A DNA stretch of 64,000 nt from Pseudomonas fluorescens (GTDB taxonomy: Bacteria > Pseudomonadota > Gammaproteobacteria > Pseudomonadales > Pseudomonadaceae): NCBI RefSeq assembly GCF_018614655.1, contig NZ_JAGGOG010000018.1:276035-340034 (forward strand), read 5' to 3'. Under the pieces are notes generated by a model. The model was not told the origin of the DNA and did no database searches. It saw only the letters and a program-made list of their open reading frames with translations. Made by a program: the position numbers and the translations under genes. Numbering within the stretch: position 1 is the stretch's first letter; every line of letters begins with the position of its first letter. Shown piece after piece: positions 9,058 through 18,203 of the stretch.

Positions 9058-9460
9058 GGTGCATTCCTTCTGCTGGATAGGTGCAGATAGGAACGAACCG
9101 GCGACGCCACTGTGAATGGTGTGCGACTCGCAGCCGCAGGATTTTATTGAGGCCGGTGTTTTATCTGACGATTCGTTGAGCTGGATTTCCATCGCTTGAC
9201 GTGAAATCGCAGTGCACACCGAGCATGGAACGGGCGCGGTAAAGACCGAAGGGCGAGAACTGACCGGCGCTTGGCGGCATTACTCCGACAGAACCTGACG
9301 GTGATGGCCTAACCTCCACTTCTGAAGATCGCGCGAAAAGAGAGGTTACTATGGAACTGCAATTGTGCAGGATGGCACTCACTCGTTCCGCCCATGAAAA
9401 CTCACGAAGAACGTTCGATTAGGTAAGTATCTGTAACAACCAGTAAGGATCCGGAAAAAG
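9058..9460. other. Intergenic right end of the insertion, upstream of moxR
   Basis: I see no convincing gene here. A 23-codon reading frame (9351-9422) starts with ATG after AGAGG, but it is too short to support. GATCCGG at 9448-9454 repeats the sequence after the DUF4350 stop. MoxR expression must now depend on a promoter in this stretch or on read-through; no clear sigma-70 promoter stands out. Confidence 0.4.
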
Positions 9461-10438
9461 ATGAGCGAATTTCCAGCGCAACCCCTTCAGCACGCCAGCG
9501 AGTTGGCCCAGGCCTTGCGCGTTGAGCTGCGCAAGGCGGTGATCGGCCAGGATCAGGTGATCGATGACGTACTCACTGCGCTGATCGCCGGCGGCCATGT
9601 GCTGCTCGAGGGCGTTCCGGGCCTGGGCAAGACCCTCCTGGTGCGCGCCTTGGCGCGCTGTTTTGGTGGCGAGTTCGCGCGCATCCAGTTCACTCCGGAC
9701 TTGATGCCCAGCGACGTCACCGGCCATGCCGTGTACGACCTGCACAGCGAGCAATTCAAGCTGCGCAAAGGCCCCTTGTTCACCAACCTGCTGCTGGCCG
9801 ATGAGATCAACCGCGCGCCGGCGAAAACCCAGGCGGCACTGCTGGAAGCCATGCAGGAACGCCAGGTCACCCTCGAAGGCGAAGCACTGCCCATCGGGCA
9901 ACCGTTCATGGTGCTGGCCACCCAGAACCCGATCGAACAGGAAGGCACTTACCCGCTGCCCGAGGCCGAACTGGATCGCTTCATGCTCAAAGTGCGCATG
10001 GACTACCCCGAGGCACAACAGGAACTGGACATGGTGCGTGAAGTGACCCGCTCGTCCAGGGCCGACATGCTCGACGTGCAACCACTGCGCACCGTGCTCC
10101 AGGCCGAAGACGTACTGCTGTTGCAACAGATCGCCAGCGAGCTGCCCCTGGATGAACAGGTACTCGACTATGCCGTACGCCTGGCCCGCACCACCCGTAG
10201 TTGGCCGGGCCTGACCATCGGCGCGGGGCCTCGCGCCTCCATTGCCCTAGTGCGCGGCGCACGGGCCAGGGCGCTGCTGCGCGGCGGTGAATTCGTGACC
10301 CCCGACGACATCAAGGGCTGCGCCCTGGCAGTGTTGCGTCATCGGGTGCGCATCGCCCCGGAGCTGGACATTGACGGGCTGGAGGTGGACCAAGTACTTA
10401 AACAACTGCTGGACCAGGTCCCGGCGCCTCGGCAATGA
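9461..10438 (+). CDS. MoxR-family AAA+ ATPase
   Basis: A 325-residue MoxR ATPase. It has Walker A GVPGLGKT (51-58), Walker B LLADEINRAP with D114-E115, and the MoxR-typical sensor region with ATQNPIEQEGTYPLPEAELDRF-like sequence at about 150-173. The lid domain follows. MoxR ATPases work as chaperone-like machines, generally with von Willebrand or DUF58 partner proteins, which here is the next gene 7 bases downstream. In related genomes it sits directly behind the DUF4350 gene; here it is cut off from its membrane partners by the 3.1-kb insertion. Confidence 0.93.
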   Translation: MSEFPAQPLQHASELAQALRVELRKAVIGQDQVIDDVLTALIAGGHVLLEGVPGLGKTLLVRALARCFGGEFARIQFTPDLMPSDVTGHAVYDLHSEQFKLRKGPLFTNLLLADEINRAPAKTQAALLEAMQERQVTLEGEALPIGQPFMVLATQNPIEQEGTYPLPEAELDRFMLKVRMDYPEAQQELDMVREVTRSSRADMLDVQPLRTVLQAEDVLLLQQIASELPLDEQVLDYAVRLARTTRSWPGLTIGAGPRASIALVRGARARALLRGGEFVTPDDIKGCALAVLRHRVRIAPELDIDGLEVDQVLKQLLDQVPAPRQ

Positions 10439-10445
10439 CCCGCCC

Positions 10446-11777
10446 ATGAAGCCCACCCGTCTGCTGCTGATCTGGCTCGGCGTATTGCTGGGGTTGAGCA
10501 TTCTGCTGGGCGCCTGTACGGCGTTGCAGTTCAACGTGCCGGGCACGCTGCACTCGATCACCTGGGGCCTGCTCCTGGCTCTGCTGTTGCTGGCCCTGCT
10601 GGATGCCGTTCGCCTGCGTCGCCGACCTTCGCCACGGGTGCGACGGCAGATGCCCGGCAGCCTCGCCCTGGGACGCTGGGGAGAGGTGCGGATCACGCTT
10701 GAACACGATTACCCACAGCTATTGGCCGTAGAGGTGTTCGACCACGTGCCCGATGGCCTGACGCTGGAGAACCTGCCACAGTCCATCGAACTGCGACCCG
10801 GCGAACACAGCGAGCTGGGCTATCGCCTGCGACCGTTGCGGCGCGGGCATTTCAGTTTCGAGCGGTGTGAAGTCCACCTTCCGAGCCCTCTGGGGCTGTG
10901 GGCGGCACGACGCTTTATAAAGGCCCACGATGCGACCCGGGTCTACCCGGACTTCGCCCGTTTGTATGGTGCACAGTTGCTGGCCGTAGACAACTGGCTC
11001 AGCCAGCTCGGTGTACGCCAGCGCCAGCGTCGCGGGCTGGGTCTGGAGTTTCACCAGTTGCGTGAATTTCGCGAGGGCGACAGCCTGCGCCAGATCGACT
11101 GGAAAGCCACCGCCCGCCAGCGTACCCCGATTGCCCGCGAGTATCAGGATGAGCGCGATCAACAGATCGTGTTCATGCTCGACTGCGGCCGGCGCATGCA
11201 CAGCCAGGATGGCGAATTATCCCACTTCGATCACGCACTGAATGCCTGCCTGCTGCTCAGCTACGTCGCTTTGCGCCAGGGCGATGCCGTGGGGCTGTGC
11301 ACCTTTGCTTGCGACCAGCCCCGCTACCTGGCGCCCGTCAAGGGCAGCGGCCAGCTCAACCTGTTGCTCAACACGGTGTATGACCTGAACACCACCCGAC
11401 GTGCGGCTGACTACCAGGCTGCAGCCAGCCAACTGTTGGCCCGGCAGAAGCGTCGGGCGCTGGTAATCGTGGAGAGTAATCTGCGCGATGAGGACGATGA
11501 AGAACTGCTGACAGCGGTCAAACGTATTGGCCGCCAGCATCGGGTACTGGTGGCGAGCCTGCGGGAGGAAGTCCTGGACCAATTACGCCAGTCGCCGGTC
11601 GAAACCCTGCCCGAAGCACTGGCCTATTGTGGCACCGTCGATTACGTCAACGCCCGCAACGAACTCCATGACCGGTTGAGCGCCCACGGTCTGTCGGTGC
11701 TGGACACACAACCCTCGGAGCTCGGCGCCGCCCTGGTGACACGCTACCTGGGCTGGAAGAAAGCGGGAGTGTTATAA
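10446..11777 (+). CDS. DUF58-domain (vWA-like) membrane protein
   Basis: The 443-residue partner of MoxR. Two hydrophobic helices at the N-terminus (about 4-45) anchor it. A beta-rich middle section follows, then the DUF58 motif EGDSLRQIDWKATAR and a von Willebrand A-like part beginning IVFMLDCGRRM. DUF58 proteins are the usual clients or partners of MoxR ATPases. I chose the ATG 7 bases after the moxR stop (MKPTRLLLIW); the frame is open further upstream, but that part overlaps moxR. The end faces the PilZ gene. Confidence 0.88.
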   Translation: MKPTRLLLIWLGVLLGLSILLGACTALQFNVPGTLHSITWGLLLALLLLALLDAVRLRRRPSPRVRRQMPGSLALGRWGEVRITLEHDYPQLLAVEVFDHVPDGLTLENLPQSIELRPGEHSELGYRLRPLRRGHFSFERCEVHLPSPLGLWAARRFIKAHDATRVYPDFARLYGAQLLAVDNWLSQLGVRQRQRRGLGLEFHQLREFREGDSLRQIDWKATARQRTPIAREYQDERDQQIVFMLDCGRRMHSQDGELSHFDHALNACLLLSYVALRQGDAVGLCTFACDQPRYLAPVKGSGQLNLLLNTVYDLNTTRRAADYQAAASQLLARQKRRALVIVESNLRDEDDEELLTAVKRIGRQHRVLVASLREEVLDQLRQSPVETLPEALAYCGTVDYVNARNELHDRLSAHGLSVLDTQPSELGAALVTRYLGWKKAGVL

Positions 11778-11831
11778 AAGCGGCGCACAGCCTGATGCCC
11801 GTCAGTTAAGCGAAAGTGATTCACTGCTGGG

Positions 11832-12191
11832 CTAAGCCGAGGCCTGCAAGGGATCAAAGCTGAAGTACTGCAACAGTGCATTGATCAGTTGCCCGTATTC
11901 GACGGGTGCTCGCAACACACTGAACCCTGAGTCGTAATGCAGTGGGTTTATATCTTCATGGCTCCACAGGCAACTGGCCGTAAGATCAACTGCCTGTACA
12001 TCGCCCTCAGGCCCGGGGATCTTCAAACGTAGCTCGAAGTCTGCGTGGACCATAATGGGCAATTGACTGATCAACATCAGACCCTCTTCAGAGACATTGC
12101 CCAAGTAACCAATGGGCCTGTCCGTCAGACGGTTGAAGACTTGCAGAAAGCAGGGCAATTGATGCCGCTCAATCCTTCGGTCGGTAAACAT
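11832..12191 (-). CDS. PilZ-domain protein (putative c-di-GMP receptor)
   Basis: A 119-residue single-domain PilZ protein. The N-terminal RRIERHQL gives the RxxxR c-di-GMP-binding arginines, and a beta-barrel sequence with NVSEEGLMLIS provides the D/NxSxxG-type second motif. It probably senses cyclic di-GMP; the output is unknown. Starting at 12191 (MFTDRRIERH) places RxxxR near the N-terminus, as is usual; an upstream ATG at 12209 would add 6 residues and has no better ribosome site. Confidence 0.8.
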   Translation of the reverse strand: MFTDRRIERHQLPCFLQVFNRLTDRPIGYLGNVSEEGLMLISQLPIMVHADFELRLKIPGPEGDVQAVDLTASCLWSHEDINPLHYDSGFSVLRAPVEYGQLINALLQYFSFDPLQASA

Positions 12192-12418
12192 GATGAGTTC
12201 GCCATCCAATGGCCATGACTCTGGCCGCTCCAGTGATTCGGAACAGGCCGCTATGGCCTGCTCTCCCTCGATTTCGGTGCGACAACAGCAAGCGCCTTGT
12301 CACGTTACAGCTGCCGAATCCGGGTCTAGCATCCGTTCAAACAAAAAACTTGTACAAACAGACATTCAAAGATTAGCCGAAGACTGGCAAGGGGCCAGCT
12401 ATGCAATGATAAATATCA

Positions 12419-12793
12419 TTACAATGATGCCGGACGCGGTCGAGCGGCACTGACGCCTGGGTAGTGCCCCAGTTGCTGCAAGGTGTCCAGACGTGCACGT
12501 GCCCGAAAGGCATACTCGCTGGCCGGGTACTGACTGATGATGAACTGATAGGTTTGCGCCGCATCGACGAACAGCTTCTGCCGCTCCAGGCACTGCCCGC
12601 GCAGCATCGAGACCTCCGGTTGCACATAGCGCCGGGACCGACTTTCACGGTCGACCTGGGACAACTCAAGAGTTACCCGCTGACAATCGCCGACACCATA
12701 GGCGCGATAGGCATTGTTCAAATGATGGTCCATCGACCAACGGGTACAGCCGACAACACTGACGGCCAGGGCAGCAATGATCACGATTCGCAT
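12419..12793 (-). CDS. Small TPR-like lipoprotein
   Basis: A 124-residue predicted lipoprotein. A short signal peptide ends in VVGC with the lipid-modified cysteine at residue 16. The rest is helical with TPR character (QTYQFIISQYPASEYAFRARARLDTL). GGAG precedes the ATG. It sits upstream of, and divergent from, pyruvate kinase; a lipoprotein occupies a comparable place near pykA in P. aeruginosa. Function unknown; scaffolding in the periplasm is a reasonable inference from the repeats. Confidence 0.78.
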   Translation of the reverse strand: MRIVIIAALAVSVVGCTRWSMDHHLNNAYRAYGVGDCQRVTLELSQVDRESRSRRYVQPEVSMLRGQCLERQKLFVDAAQTYQFIISQYPASEYAFRARARLDTLQQLGHYPGVSAARPRPASL

Positions 12794-12967
12794 GGGGGTT
12801 CTCCTGTCTTGTGCAGTGTATCGACCCCTGTGCAAAAATCTTCAAGGTTGATCACCTGTCCAAACAGGTGAAAACAAGCGAAACGTCGATAAGTAGTGCA
12901 AACGAACAATGACTACAACCAAAGAGCATAGTAGCCTTCCTCAGCGCTTGAACTCAGGAGTCCGTGC

Positions 12968-14419
12968 ATGTCCGTCCGTCGTACCAAAATCGTCGCCACC
13001 CTTGGCCCGGCCAGTAACTCGCCGGAAGTCCTCGAACAGCTGATTCTGGCTGGCCTGGACGTTGCCCGTCTGAACTTCTCCCACGGCACCCCGGACGAGC
13101 ACAAGGCTCGCGCCAAGCTGGTGCGTGACCTGGCCGCCAAGCATGGCCGCTTCGTTGCACTGCTGGGTGACCTGCAAGGCCCGAAAATCCGTATCGCCAA
13201 ATTTACCAACAAGCGGATCGAGCTGAAGATCGGTGACAAGTTCACCTTCTCCACCAGCCATCCGCTGACCGACGGCAACCAGCAAGTCGTGGGTATCGAC
13301 TACCCGGACCTGGTGAAAGATTGCGGCGTCGGCGACGAGCTGCTGCTGGACGACGGTCGCGTGGTCATGCGCGTCGACACCGCTACCGTCACTGAGCTGA
13401 ACTGCACCGTGATCATCGGCGGCCCGCTGTCCGACCACAAAGGCATCAACCGTCGCGGCGGTGGCCTGACGGCGCCGGCCCTGACCGAGAAAGACAAGGC
13501 CGACATCAAGCTCGCCGCCGAAATGGAAGTGGACTACCTCGCCGTGTCCTTCCCGCGCGACGCCGCCGACATGGAATACGCCCGTAAGCTGCGCGATGAA
13601 GCTGGCGGTACCGCCTGGCTGGTGGCGAAGATCGAACGCGCCGAAGCCGTGGCCGATGACGAAACCCTCGACGGCCTGATCAAGGCGTCCGACGCGGTGA
13701 TGGTTGCCCGTGGCGACCTGGGCGTGGAAATCGGTGACGCCGAACTGATCGGTATCCAGAAGAAGATCATCCTGCACGCTCGCCGCCACAACAAAGCGGT
13801 GATCGTGGCGACCCAGATGATGGAGTCGATGATCCAGAACCCGATGCCGACCCGCGCCGAAGTGTCCGACGTGGCCAACGCCGTGCTGGACTACACCGAC
13901 GCCGTGATGCTCTCGGCTGAAAGTGCCGCAGGCCCGTACCCTCTGGAAGCCGTCCAGGCCATGGCGCGGATCTGCGTCGGCGCTGAAAAGCACCCGACCA
14001 GCAAGACCTCCAGCCACCGCATCGGCAAGGTGTTCGAAAGCTGCGACCAGAGCATCGCCCTGGCCGCCATGTACACCGCCAACCACTTCCCGGGCGTGAA
14101 AGCGATCATCGCCTTGACCGAAAGTGGCTACACGCCGTTGATCATGTCGCGTATCCGTTCCTCGATCCCGATCTACGCGTTCTCCCCGCACCGCGAAACC
14201 CAGGCCCGCGCGGCCATGTTCCGTGGCGTCTACACCGTACCGTTCGACCCGGCATCGCTGCCGCCTGAGCAAGTCAGCCAGGCCGCGATCGACGAGTTGC
14301 TCAAGCGTGGCGTTGTGGAGAAAGGCGACTGGGTCATCCTGACCAAGGGCGACAGCTACCACACCATTGGTGGCACTAACGGCATGAAGATCCTGCACGT
14401 TGGCGACAAGATGGTCTGA
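12968..14419 (+). CDS. pykA: Pyruvate kinase (type II)
   Basis: Converts phosphoenolpyruvate and ADP to pyruvate and ATP, the last step of the lower glycolytic/Entner-Doudoroff route. The 483-residue length and N-terminus SVRRTKIVATLGPAS are typical of the PykA type. The active-site region MVARGDLGVEI and the barrel motif VIVATQMMESMI are intact, as is the C-terminal allosteric domain. An AGGAG site precedes the ATG. Codon usage is strongly biased, as expected for high expression. The gene order with enoyl-CoA hydratase and ferredoxin-reductase downstream follows the P. aeruginosa pykA region. Confidence 0.97.
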   Translation: MSVRRTKIVATLGPASNSPEVLEQLILAGLDVARLNFSHGTPDEHKARAKLVRDLAAKHGRFVALLGDLQGPKIRIAKFTNKRIELKIGDKFTFSTSHPLTDGNQQVVGIDYPDLVKDCGVGDELLLDDGRVVMRVDTATVTELNCTVIIGGPLSDHKGINRRGGGLTAPALTEKDKADIKLAAEMEVDYLAVSFPRDAADMEYARKLRDEAGGTAWLVAKIERAEAVADDETLDGLIKASDAVMVARGDLGVEIGDAELIGIQKKIILHARRHNKAVIVATQMMESMIQNPMPTRAEVSDVANAVLDYTDAVMLSAESAAGPYPLEAVQAMARICVGAEKHPTSKTSSHRIGKVFESCDQSIALAAMYTANHFPGVKAIIALTESGYTPLIMSRIRSSIPIYAFSPHRETQARAAMFRGVYTVPFDPASLPPEQVSQAAIDELLKRGVVEKGDWVILTKGDSYHTIGGTNGMKILHVGDKMV

Positions 14420-14438
14420 GTGACACACTGAAAAACAA

Positions 14439-14527
14439 TGTGGGAGGGGGCTTGCTCCCGATAGCGGTGTGACAGTCAGCTTATCCGTCACTGATCAACC
14501 GCCATCGGGAGCAAGCCCCCTCCCACA
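14439..14527. repeat. REPIN (inverted REP pair) downstream of pykA
   Basis: TGTGGGAGGGGGCTTGCTCCCGAT and its reverse complement face each other around about 40 bases. This is the Pseudomonas REP class with GTGGGAGGGGGCTTGC. It may act as a terminator or stabilise the 3' end between convergent genes. Confidence 0.85.
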
Positions 14528-14532
14528 TTTGG

Positions 14533-15282
14533 TTAGCGTCGGTTGATAAACCCCGACAACGCCGCAATCGCCTCCGGCGACTTCAGCCGCTGGGTAAACA
14601 AGGCACCTTCTTCCTCGATCACGCGGCGCAACTGTTCGCGGTCGACACTTTTCATCAGCTGTTTGCTGACCTGTACCGCACCGGGCGCCAGGGTTTCGAA
14701 ACGCTCAGCCACTTCTCGTGCCTTGGCCAAGGCTGATTCGCCGCTGCCCAATGCTTCAGTGGCAATACCCCAAGCGGCAGCCTGTTCACCGGTAAACCCC
14801 TCACCCAACAGCAACAGTTCGGCTGCCTTGGCATGCCCTAACAAACGCGGAAGGATCAGGCTGGAGCCGAACTCCGGGCACAGCCCCAAGTTGACGAACG
14901 GCATGCGCAACCGCGCATCCCGGCTGATGTAAACCAAGTCACAATGCAACAGCAGCGTCGTACCAATACCCACTGCCGCCCCCGCCACGCCAGCAATCAC
15001 CGGTTTACGGCAATTGAGCAGACTCTTCATAAAGTGAAAAGGCGGGCTGTCGAGGTCGGTCGGCGGCTGTTCGAGGAAGTCGCCGATGTCGTTACCTGCG
15101 GTGAAGCACTCGCAACTGCCCTGGATCAATACAGCATTCACGGTGGCATCTGCGTCAGCCTGCTCCAGCGCCTCGGCCAACTGACTGTACATGGCGCGGG
15201 TCAGGGCGTTTTTCTTGTCCGGGCGATTGAGCTGCAAGATCAGCAGCCCACGTTCGCGTTGCAGCAGGATGGCGTCGGTCAT
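14533..15282 (-). CDS. Enoyl-CoA hydratase/isomerase family protein
   Basis: A 249-residue crotonase-fold protein. The oxyanion-hole segments are recognisable: CECFTAGNDIGDF near residue 60 and AGVAGAAVGIGTTLLLHCD near 100. It would hydrate or isomerise an acyl-CoA thioester; the exact substrate cannot be read. The catalytic glutamate pair of classical hydratases is only partly conserved (PEFGSS region), so other crotonase chemistries are possible. It lies 30 bases downstream of the ferredoxin-reductase gene on the same strand and is probably co-transcribed with it. Confidence 0.88.
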   Translation of the reverse strand: MTDAILLQRERGLLILQLNRPDKKNALTRAMYSQLAEALEQADADATVNAVLIQGSCECFTAGNDIGDFLEQPPTDLDSPPFHFMKSLLNCRKPVIAGVAGAAVGIGTTLLLHCDLVYISRDARLRMPFVNLGLCPEFGSSLILPRLLGHAKAAELLLLGEGFTGEQAAAWGIATEALGSGESALAKAREVAERFETLAPGAVQVSKQLMKSVDREQLRRVIEEEGALFTQRLKSPEAIAALSGFINRR

Positions 15283-15312
15283 GGCATATCTCGCGGCTGG
15301 GAAATTCAGCGC

Positions 15313-16245
15313 TCAACCACGGGGCAGGAAGACGTCGGCCAGCAGTTGATTGCGCGGCAGTCCCGCCAGGAACAGGCGCTTTGAAAAGGCCTCGACGCTG
15401 GCAGGGTGCCCGCAGAGTAAAGCCAGAGTTTGCCTTGAAACAAGCCGCAGTTGCGCCAAAGCCTCAGTCAGCTCAGCCGCCGTCCATAGCTCGACGCTGA
15501 GGTTGGGATGGCTGGCAGCCAGCGCTGCCAAAGGCTCGGCCAAGTAATGCCCGTTGGCATCATGCGCCAGGTGAATGACCCGGATGGCGCCCTGATGATC
15601 CTGACGCAACGCCTCGCGCAGCACACCCCATAACGGTGCCATGCCGGTGCCGGAGCCCAGCAACCAGAGCGGACGGGCCTGCCAGTCCGGGTCGTAGTGC
15701 AACGCGCCACCCCGCAGTTCGCCCAGGCGCAGGCTGTCGCCCGTCTTCAGCTTTCGGGCGGCATCGCTGAATTCGCCGGGCAGACGGCAATCGAGGTGAA
15801 ACTCCAGATACGGGTCGACCTGGGGCAGGCTGGCCAGGGAATACGGCCTCGCGACCCTCCCCGCCCACAACACCAGGTGCTGCCCGGCCTGGTAGCGCAG
15901 GCCAATTTCCGGTTGCAGACGCAGACGCAGCACCGCCGGGTTCAACCAGTCGGCGCGCAGTACGTGCGCAACCAGGCCATCCGTGCGCGGGTCGAAGGCT
16001 TCCACCTGCAGGTCGCCCGTGACCTGGCACTGGCATGCCAGGCGCCAGCCGTCCTGGCGTTGCGTCGGGCTCAAGGCATCGGGTTGTTTGTCCTGAACCT
16101 CGCCCTGGCAACGCACCAGACAGGCATGGCAACTGCCCGCCCGGCAACTGTAGGGCACGGCGACCCCCGCCTGGTTCAGGGCGTCCAGCAGGTTGCTGCC
16201 GGTGGGTACCGACCAGCGGCGTTCGCCGACGTGGAGCTCAGGCAT
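15313..16245 (-). CDS. [2Fe-2S] ferredoxin / FAD-NAD(P)H oxidoreductase fusion
   Basis: A 310-residue electron-transfer protein. The N-terminal plant-type ferredoxin domain has the cluster cysteines C34, C39, C42 and C71 (CRAGSCHAC). It is followed by an FAD-binding barrel with RPYSLAS and an NAD(P)-binding domain with GSGTGMAPLWGVLREAL. It would pass electrons from NAD(P)H to an unknown acceptor, often an oxygenase. The start at 16245 (MPELHVGERR) has AGAAGG upstream; the longer reading frame runs into the REP element. Likely operon with the enoyl-CoA hydratase gene. Confidence 0.9.
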   Translation of the reverse strand: MPELHVGERRWSVPTGSNLLDALNQAGVAVPYSCRAGSCHACLVRCQGEVQDKQPDALSPTQRQDGWRLACQCQVTGDLQVEAFDPRTDGLVAHVLRADWLNPAVLRLRLQPEIGLRYQAGQHLVLWAGRVARPYSLASLPQVDPYLEFHLDCRLPGEFSDAARKLKTGDSLRLGELRGGALHYDPDWQARPLWLLGSGTGMAPLWGVLREALRQDHQGAIRVIHLAHDANGHYLAEPLAALAASHPNLSVELWTAAELTEALAQLRLVSRQTLALLCGHPASVEAFSKRLFLAGLPRNQLLADVFLPRG

Positions 16246-16260
16246 GAAACCTTCTCTAAA

Positions 16261-16373
16261 TGTAGGAGCGAGCTTGCTCGCGATGGTCGCTAACGATAAC
16301 GCGGGGCATATGACGAAACCCATCACATTCACATTTTTCGCGAGCAAGAACCAGGCGTCCCCCTCGCTCCTAC
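16261..16373. repeat. REPIN, TGTAGGAGCGAGCTTGCTCGCGA class
   Basis: The left arm TGTAGGAGCGAGCTTGCTCGC faces a diverged right arm (GCGAGCAAGAACCAGGCG...CTCGCTCCTA). The loop includes AACGATAACGCGGG. A copy of the same variant lies in reverse orientation at 59453-59566. It fills most of the 328-base gap before the fumarase gene. Confidence 0.8.
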
Positions 16374-16573
16374 CGTGGAGCGCATCCAGCATTTATGACC
16401 ATAGTCGGGTGTATCAGCCACCGCGCCGGGTTATACTGCCGCGCCTTTTTAGCGTCGCGCCAGCACTACCCCAGCACTACCGGCGTGCCTTGGAAAGGTG
16501 CCTTCAGCCGACCGATGCACCCCACTGAAGACACCTTTATTGAATGTTCCCGTCTTATAGAGGAGCGCGACTC

Positions 16574-18097
16574 ATGACCGTGATCAAGCAAGACGACCTG
16601 ATTCAGAGCGTTGCCGACGCCCTGCAGTTCATTTCCTACTACCACCCCGTTGACTTCATCCAGGCCATGCACGAAGCCTACCTGCGCGAAGAATCGCCAG
16701 CAGCCCGTGACTCCATGGCGCAGATCCTGATCAACTCGCGCATGTGTGCCACCGGCCACCGCCCGATCTGCCAGGACACCGGGATCGTCACCGTTTTCGT
16801 ACGCGTAGGCATGGACGTGCGCTGGGATGGCGCCACCATGAGCCTGGACGATATGATCAACCAAGGCGTGCGCCAGGCTTACAACCTGCCGGAAAACGTC
16901 CTGCGGGCCTCGATCCTCGCCGACCCGGCAGGCGCGCGCAAAAATACCAAGGACAACACCCCAGCAGTAATCCACTACTCCATCGTCCCGGGTAACACCG
17001 TGGAAGTGGACGTGGCAGCCAAGGGCGGCGGCTCCGAGAACAAGTCGAAAATGGCCATGCTCAACCCGTCCGACTCGATCGTCGACTGGGTGCTCAAGAC
17101 CGTTCCGACCATGGGCGCCGGCTGGTGCCCACCGGGCATGCTGGGCATCGGCATCGGCGGCACCGCCGAGAAAGCCGCAGTGATGGCCAAGGAAGTGTTG
17201 ATGGAGTCCATCGACATCCACGAGCTGAAAAAACGCGGCCCCTCCAACCGTATCGAAGAGATGCGCCTGGAGCTGTTCGAGAAGGTCAACCAACTGGGCA
17301 TCGGCGCTCAGGGCCTGGGTGGCCTGACCACCGTGCTCGACGTGAAGATCATGGACTACCCGACTCACGCAGCCTCCTTGCCGGTGTGCATGATCCCGAA
17401 CTGCGCCGCTACCCGCCACGCACACTTCGTGCTCGACGGTTCCGGCCCGGCCTCGCTGGAAGCGCCACCGCTGGATGCCTACCCGGAAATCGTCTGGGAA
17501 GCTGGCCCGTCGGCCCGTCGCGTCAACCTCGACACCCTGACCCCGGAAGACGTGCAGAGCTGGAAGCCGGGCGAAACCGTGCTGCTCAACGGCAAGATGC
17601 TCACCGGTCGCGACGCAGCGCACAAGCGCATGGTCGAGATGCTGAACAAGGGCGAAACCCTGCCGGTGGACCTCAAGGGTCGCTTTATCTACTACGTCGG
17701 CCCGGTTGATCCGGTGCGCGAAGAAGTCGTCGGCCCAGCCGGTCCTACCACCGCCACGCGGATGGACAAGTTCACCCGCCAGATCCTCGAGCAAACCGGC
17801 TTGTTGGGCATGATCGGCAAATCCGAGCGCGGCCCGACCGCTATCGAAGCGATCAAGGACCACAAGGCCGTTTACCTGATGGCTGTCGGCGGCGCGGCTT
17901 ACCTGGTGGCCCAAGCCATCAAGAAATCCCGCGTGGTGGCTTTCGCCGAACTGGGCATGGAGGCGATCTACGAGTTCGACGTGAAAGACATGCCGGTGAC
18001 CGTTGCGGTAGACAGCAAGGGTGAATCGGTACACATCACAGGTCCCGCCATCTGGCAGAAAAAGATCAGTGAGAGCCTGGCGGTAGAAGTGCAGTAA
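16574..18097 (+). CDS. fumA: Fumarate hydratase, class I (4Fe-4S)
   Basis: Interconverts fumarate and malate in the TCA cycle using an oxygen-sensitive 4Fe-4S cluster. The 507 residues include both class I domains: the N-terminal alpha part with ICQDTG (C66), GWCPPG and VCMIPNCAATRH, and a C-terminal beta part beginning near residue 340 with PGETVLLNGKMLTGRDAAHKR. The length matches single-chain FumA/B enzymes rather than class II FumC. The start at 16574 follows AGAGGAG. A strong terminator follows. It occurs near pykA in P. aeruginosa too. Confidence 0.95.
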   Translation: MTVIKQDDLIQSVADALQFISYYHPVDFIQAMHEAYLREESPAARDSMAQILINSRMCATGHRPICQDTGIVTVFVRVGMDVRWDGATMSLDDMINQGVRQAYNLPENVLRASILADPAGARKNTKDNTPAVIHYSIVPGNTVEVDVAAKGGGSENKSKMAMLNPSDSIVDWVLKTVPTMGAGWCPPGMLGIGIGGTAEKAAVMAKEVLMESIDIHELKKRGPSNRIEEMRLELFEKVNQLGIGAQGLGGLTTVLDVKIMDYPTHAASLPVCMIPNCAATRHAHFVLDGSGPASLEAPPLDAYPEIVWEAGPSARRVNLDTLTPEDVQSWKPGETVLLNGKMLTGRDAAHKRMVEMLNKGETLPVDLKGRFIYYVGPVDPVREEVVGPAGPTTATRMDKFTRQILEQTGLLGMIGKSERGPTAIEAIKDHKAVYLMAVGGAAYLVAQAIKKSRVVAFAELGMEAIYEFDVKDMPVTVAVDSKGESVHITGPAIWQKKISESLAVEVQ

Positions 18098-18117
18098 GCA
18101 TTTCACTGCAAGGATAA

Positions 18118-18155
18118 AAGGCGACCTGGGCTACATGGCCCGGTCGCCTTTTTTA
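18118..18155 (+). terminator. Rho-independent terminator after fumarase
   Basis: The hairpin AAGGCGACC...GGTCGCCTT carries an inner GGGC/GCCC stem and is followed by a T-run. It ends fumarase transcription 20 bases after the stop. Confidence 0.92.
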
Positions 18156-18203
18156 TTGCACATGCTATGGTGCTCGCCCCTAATTACCCTCGTTCATCTG
18201 CAT

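Larger units (their letters stand above)
6347..9454. mobile_element. Putative 3.1-kb insertion splitting the RDD-DUF4350 / MoxR-DUF58 operon
   Basis: The DUF4350 stop codon is followed by GATCCGG (6340-6346), and the same 7 bases lie just before the moxR start (9448-9454). Between them are a LysR gene, an NmrA-like oxidoreductase and a small nuclease-like gene that have no relation to the operon. Removing one repeat and the intervening DNA would leave a stop codon followed by TCCGGAAAAAG and the moxR ATG, a normal operon junction. No transposase, integrase or clear terminal inverted repeats are visible. The mechanism is therefore unknown, and the 7-base match could still be coincidence. Confidence 0.5.

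Noticed and set aside
9351..9422. 23-codon frame with AGAGG ribosome site upstream of moxR.
   Set aside because: Too short and without any context to support expression; noted only in the intergenic entry.
6347..9454. Insertion sequence or integron for the MoxR-operon insert.
   Set aside because: No transposase, integrase, terminal inverted repeats or attC-like sites were seen; it is listed only as a putative insertion.
12941..14491. 516-codon minus-strand frame opposite pykA.
   Set aside because: Antisense open frame caused by codon bias; histidine- and valine-rich, with no recognisable motif.
16466..18106. 546-codon minus-strand frame opposite fumarase.
   Set aside because: Same cause; the fumarase frame has all family motifs.
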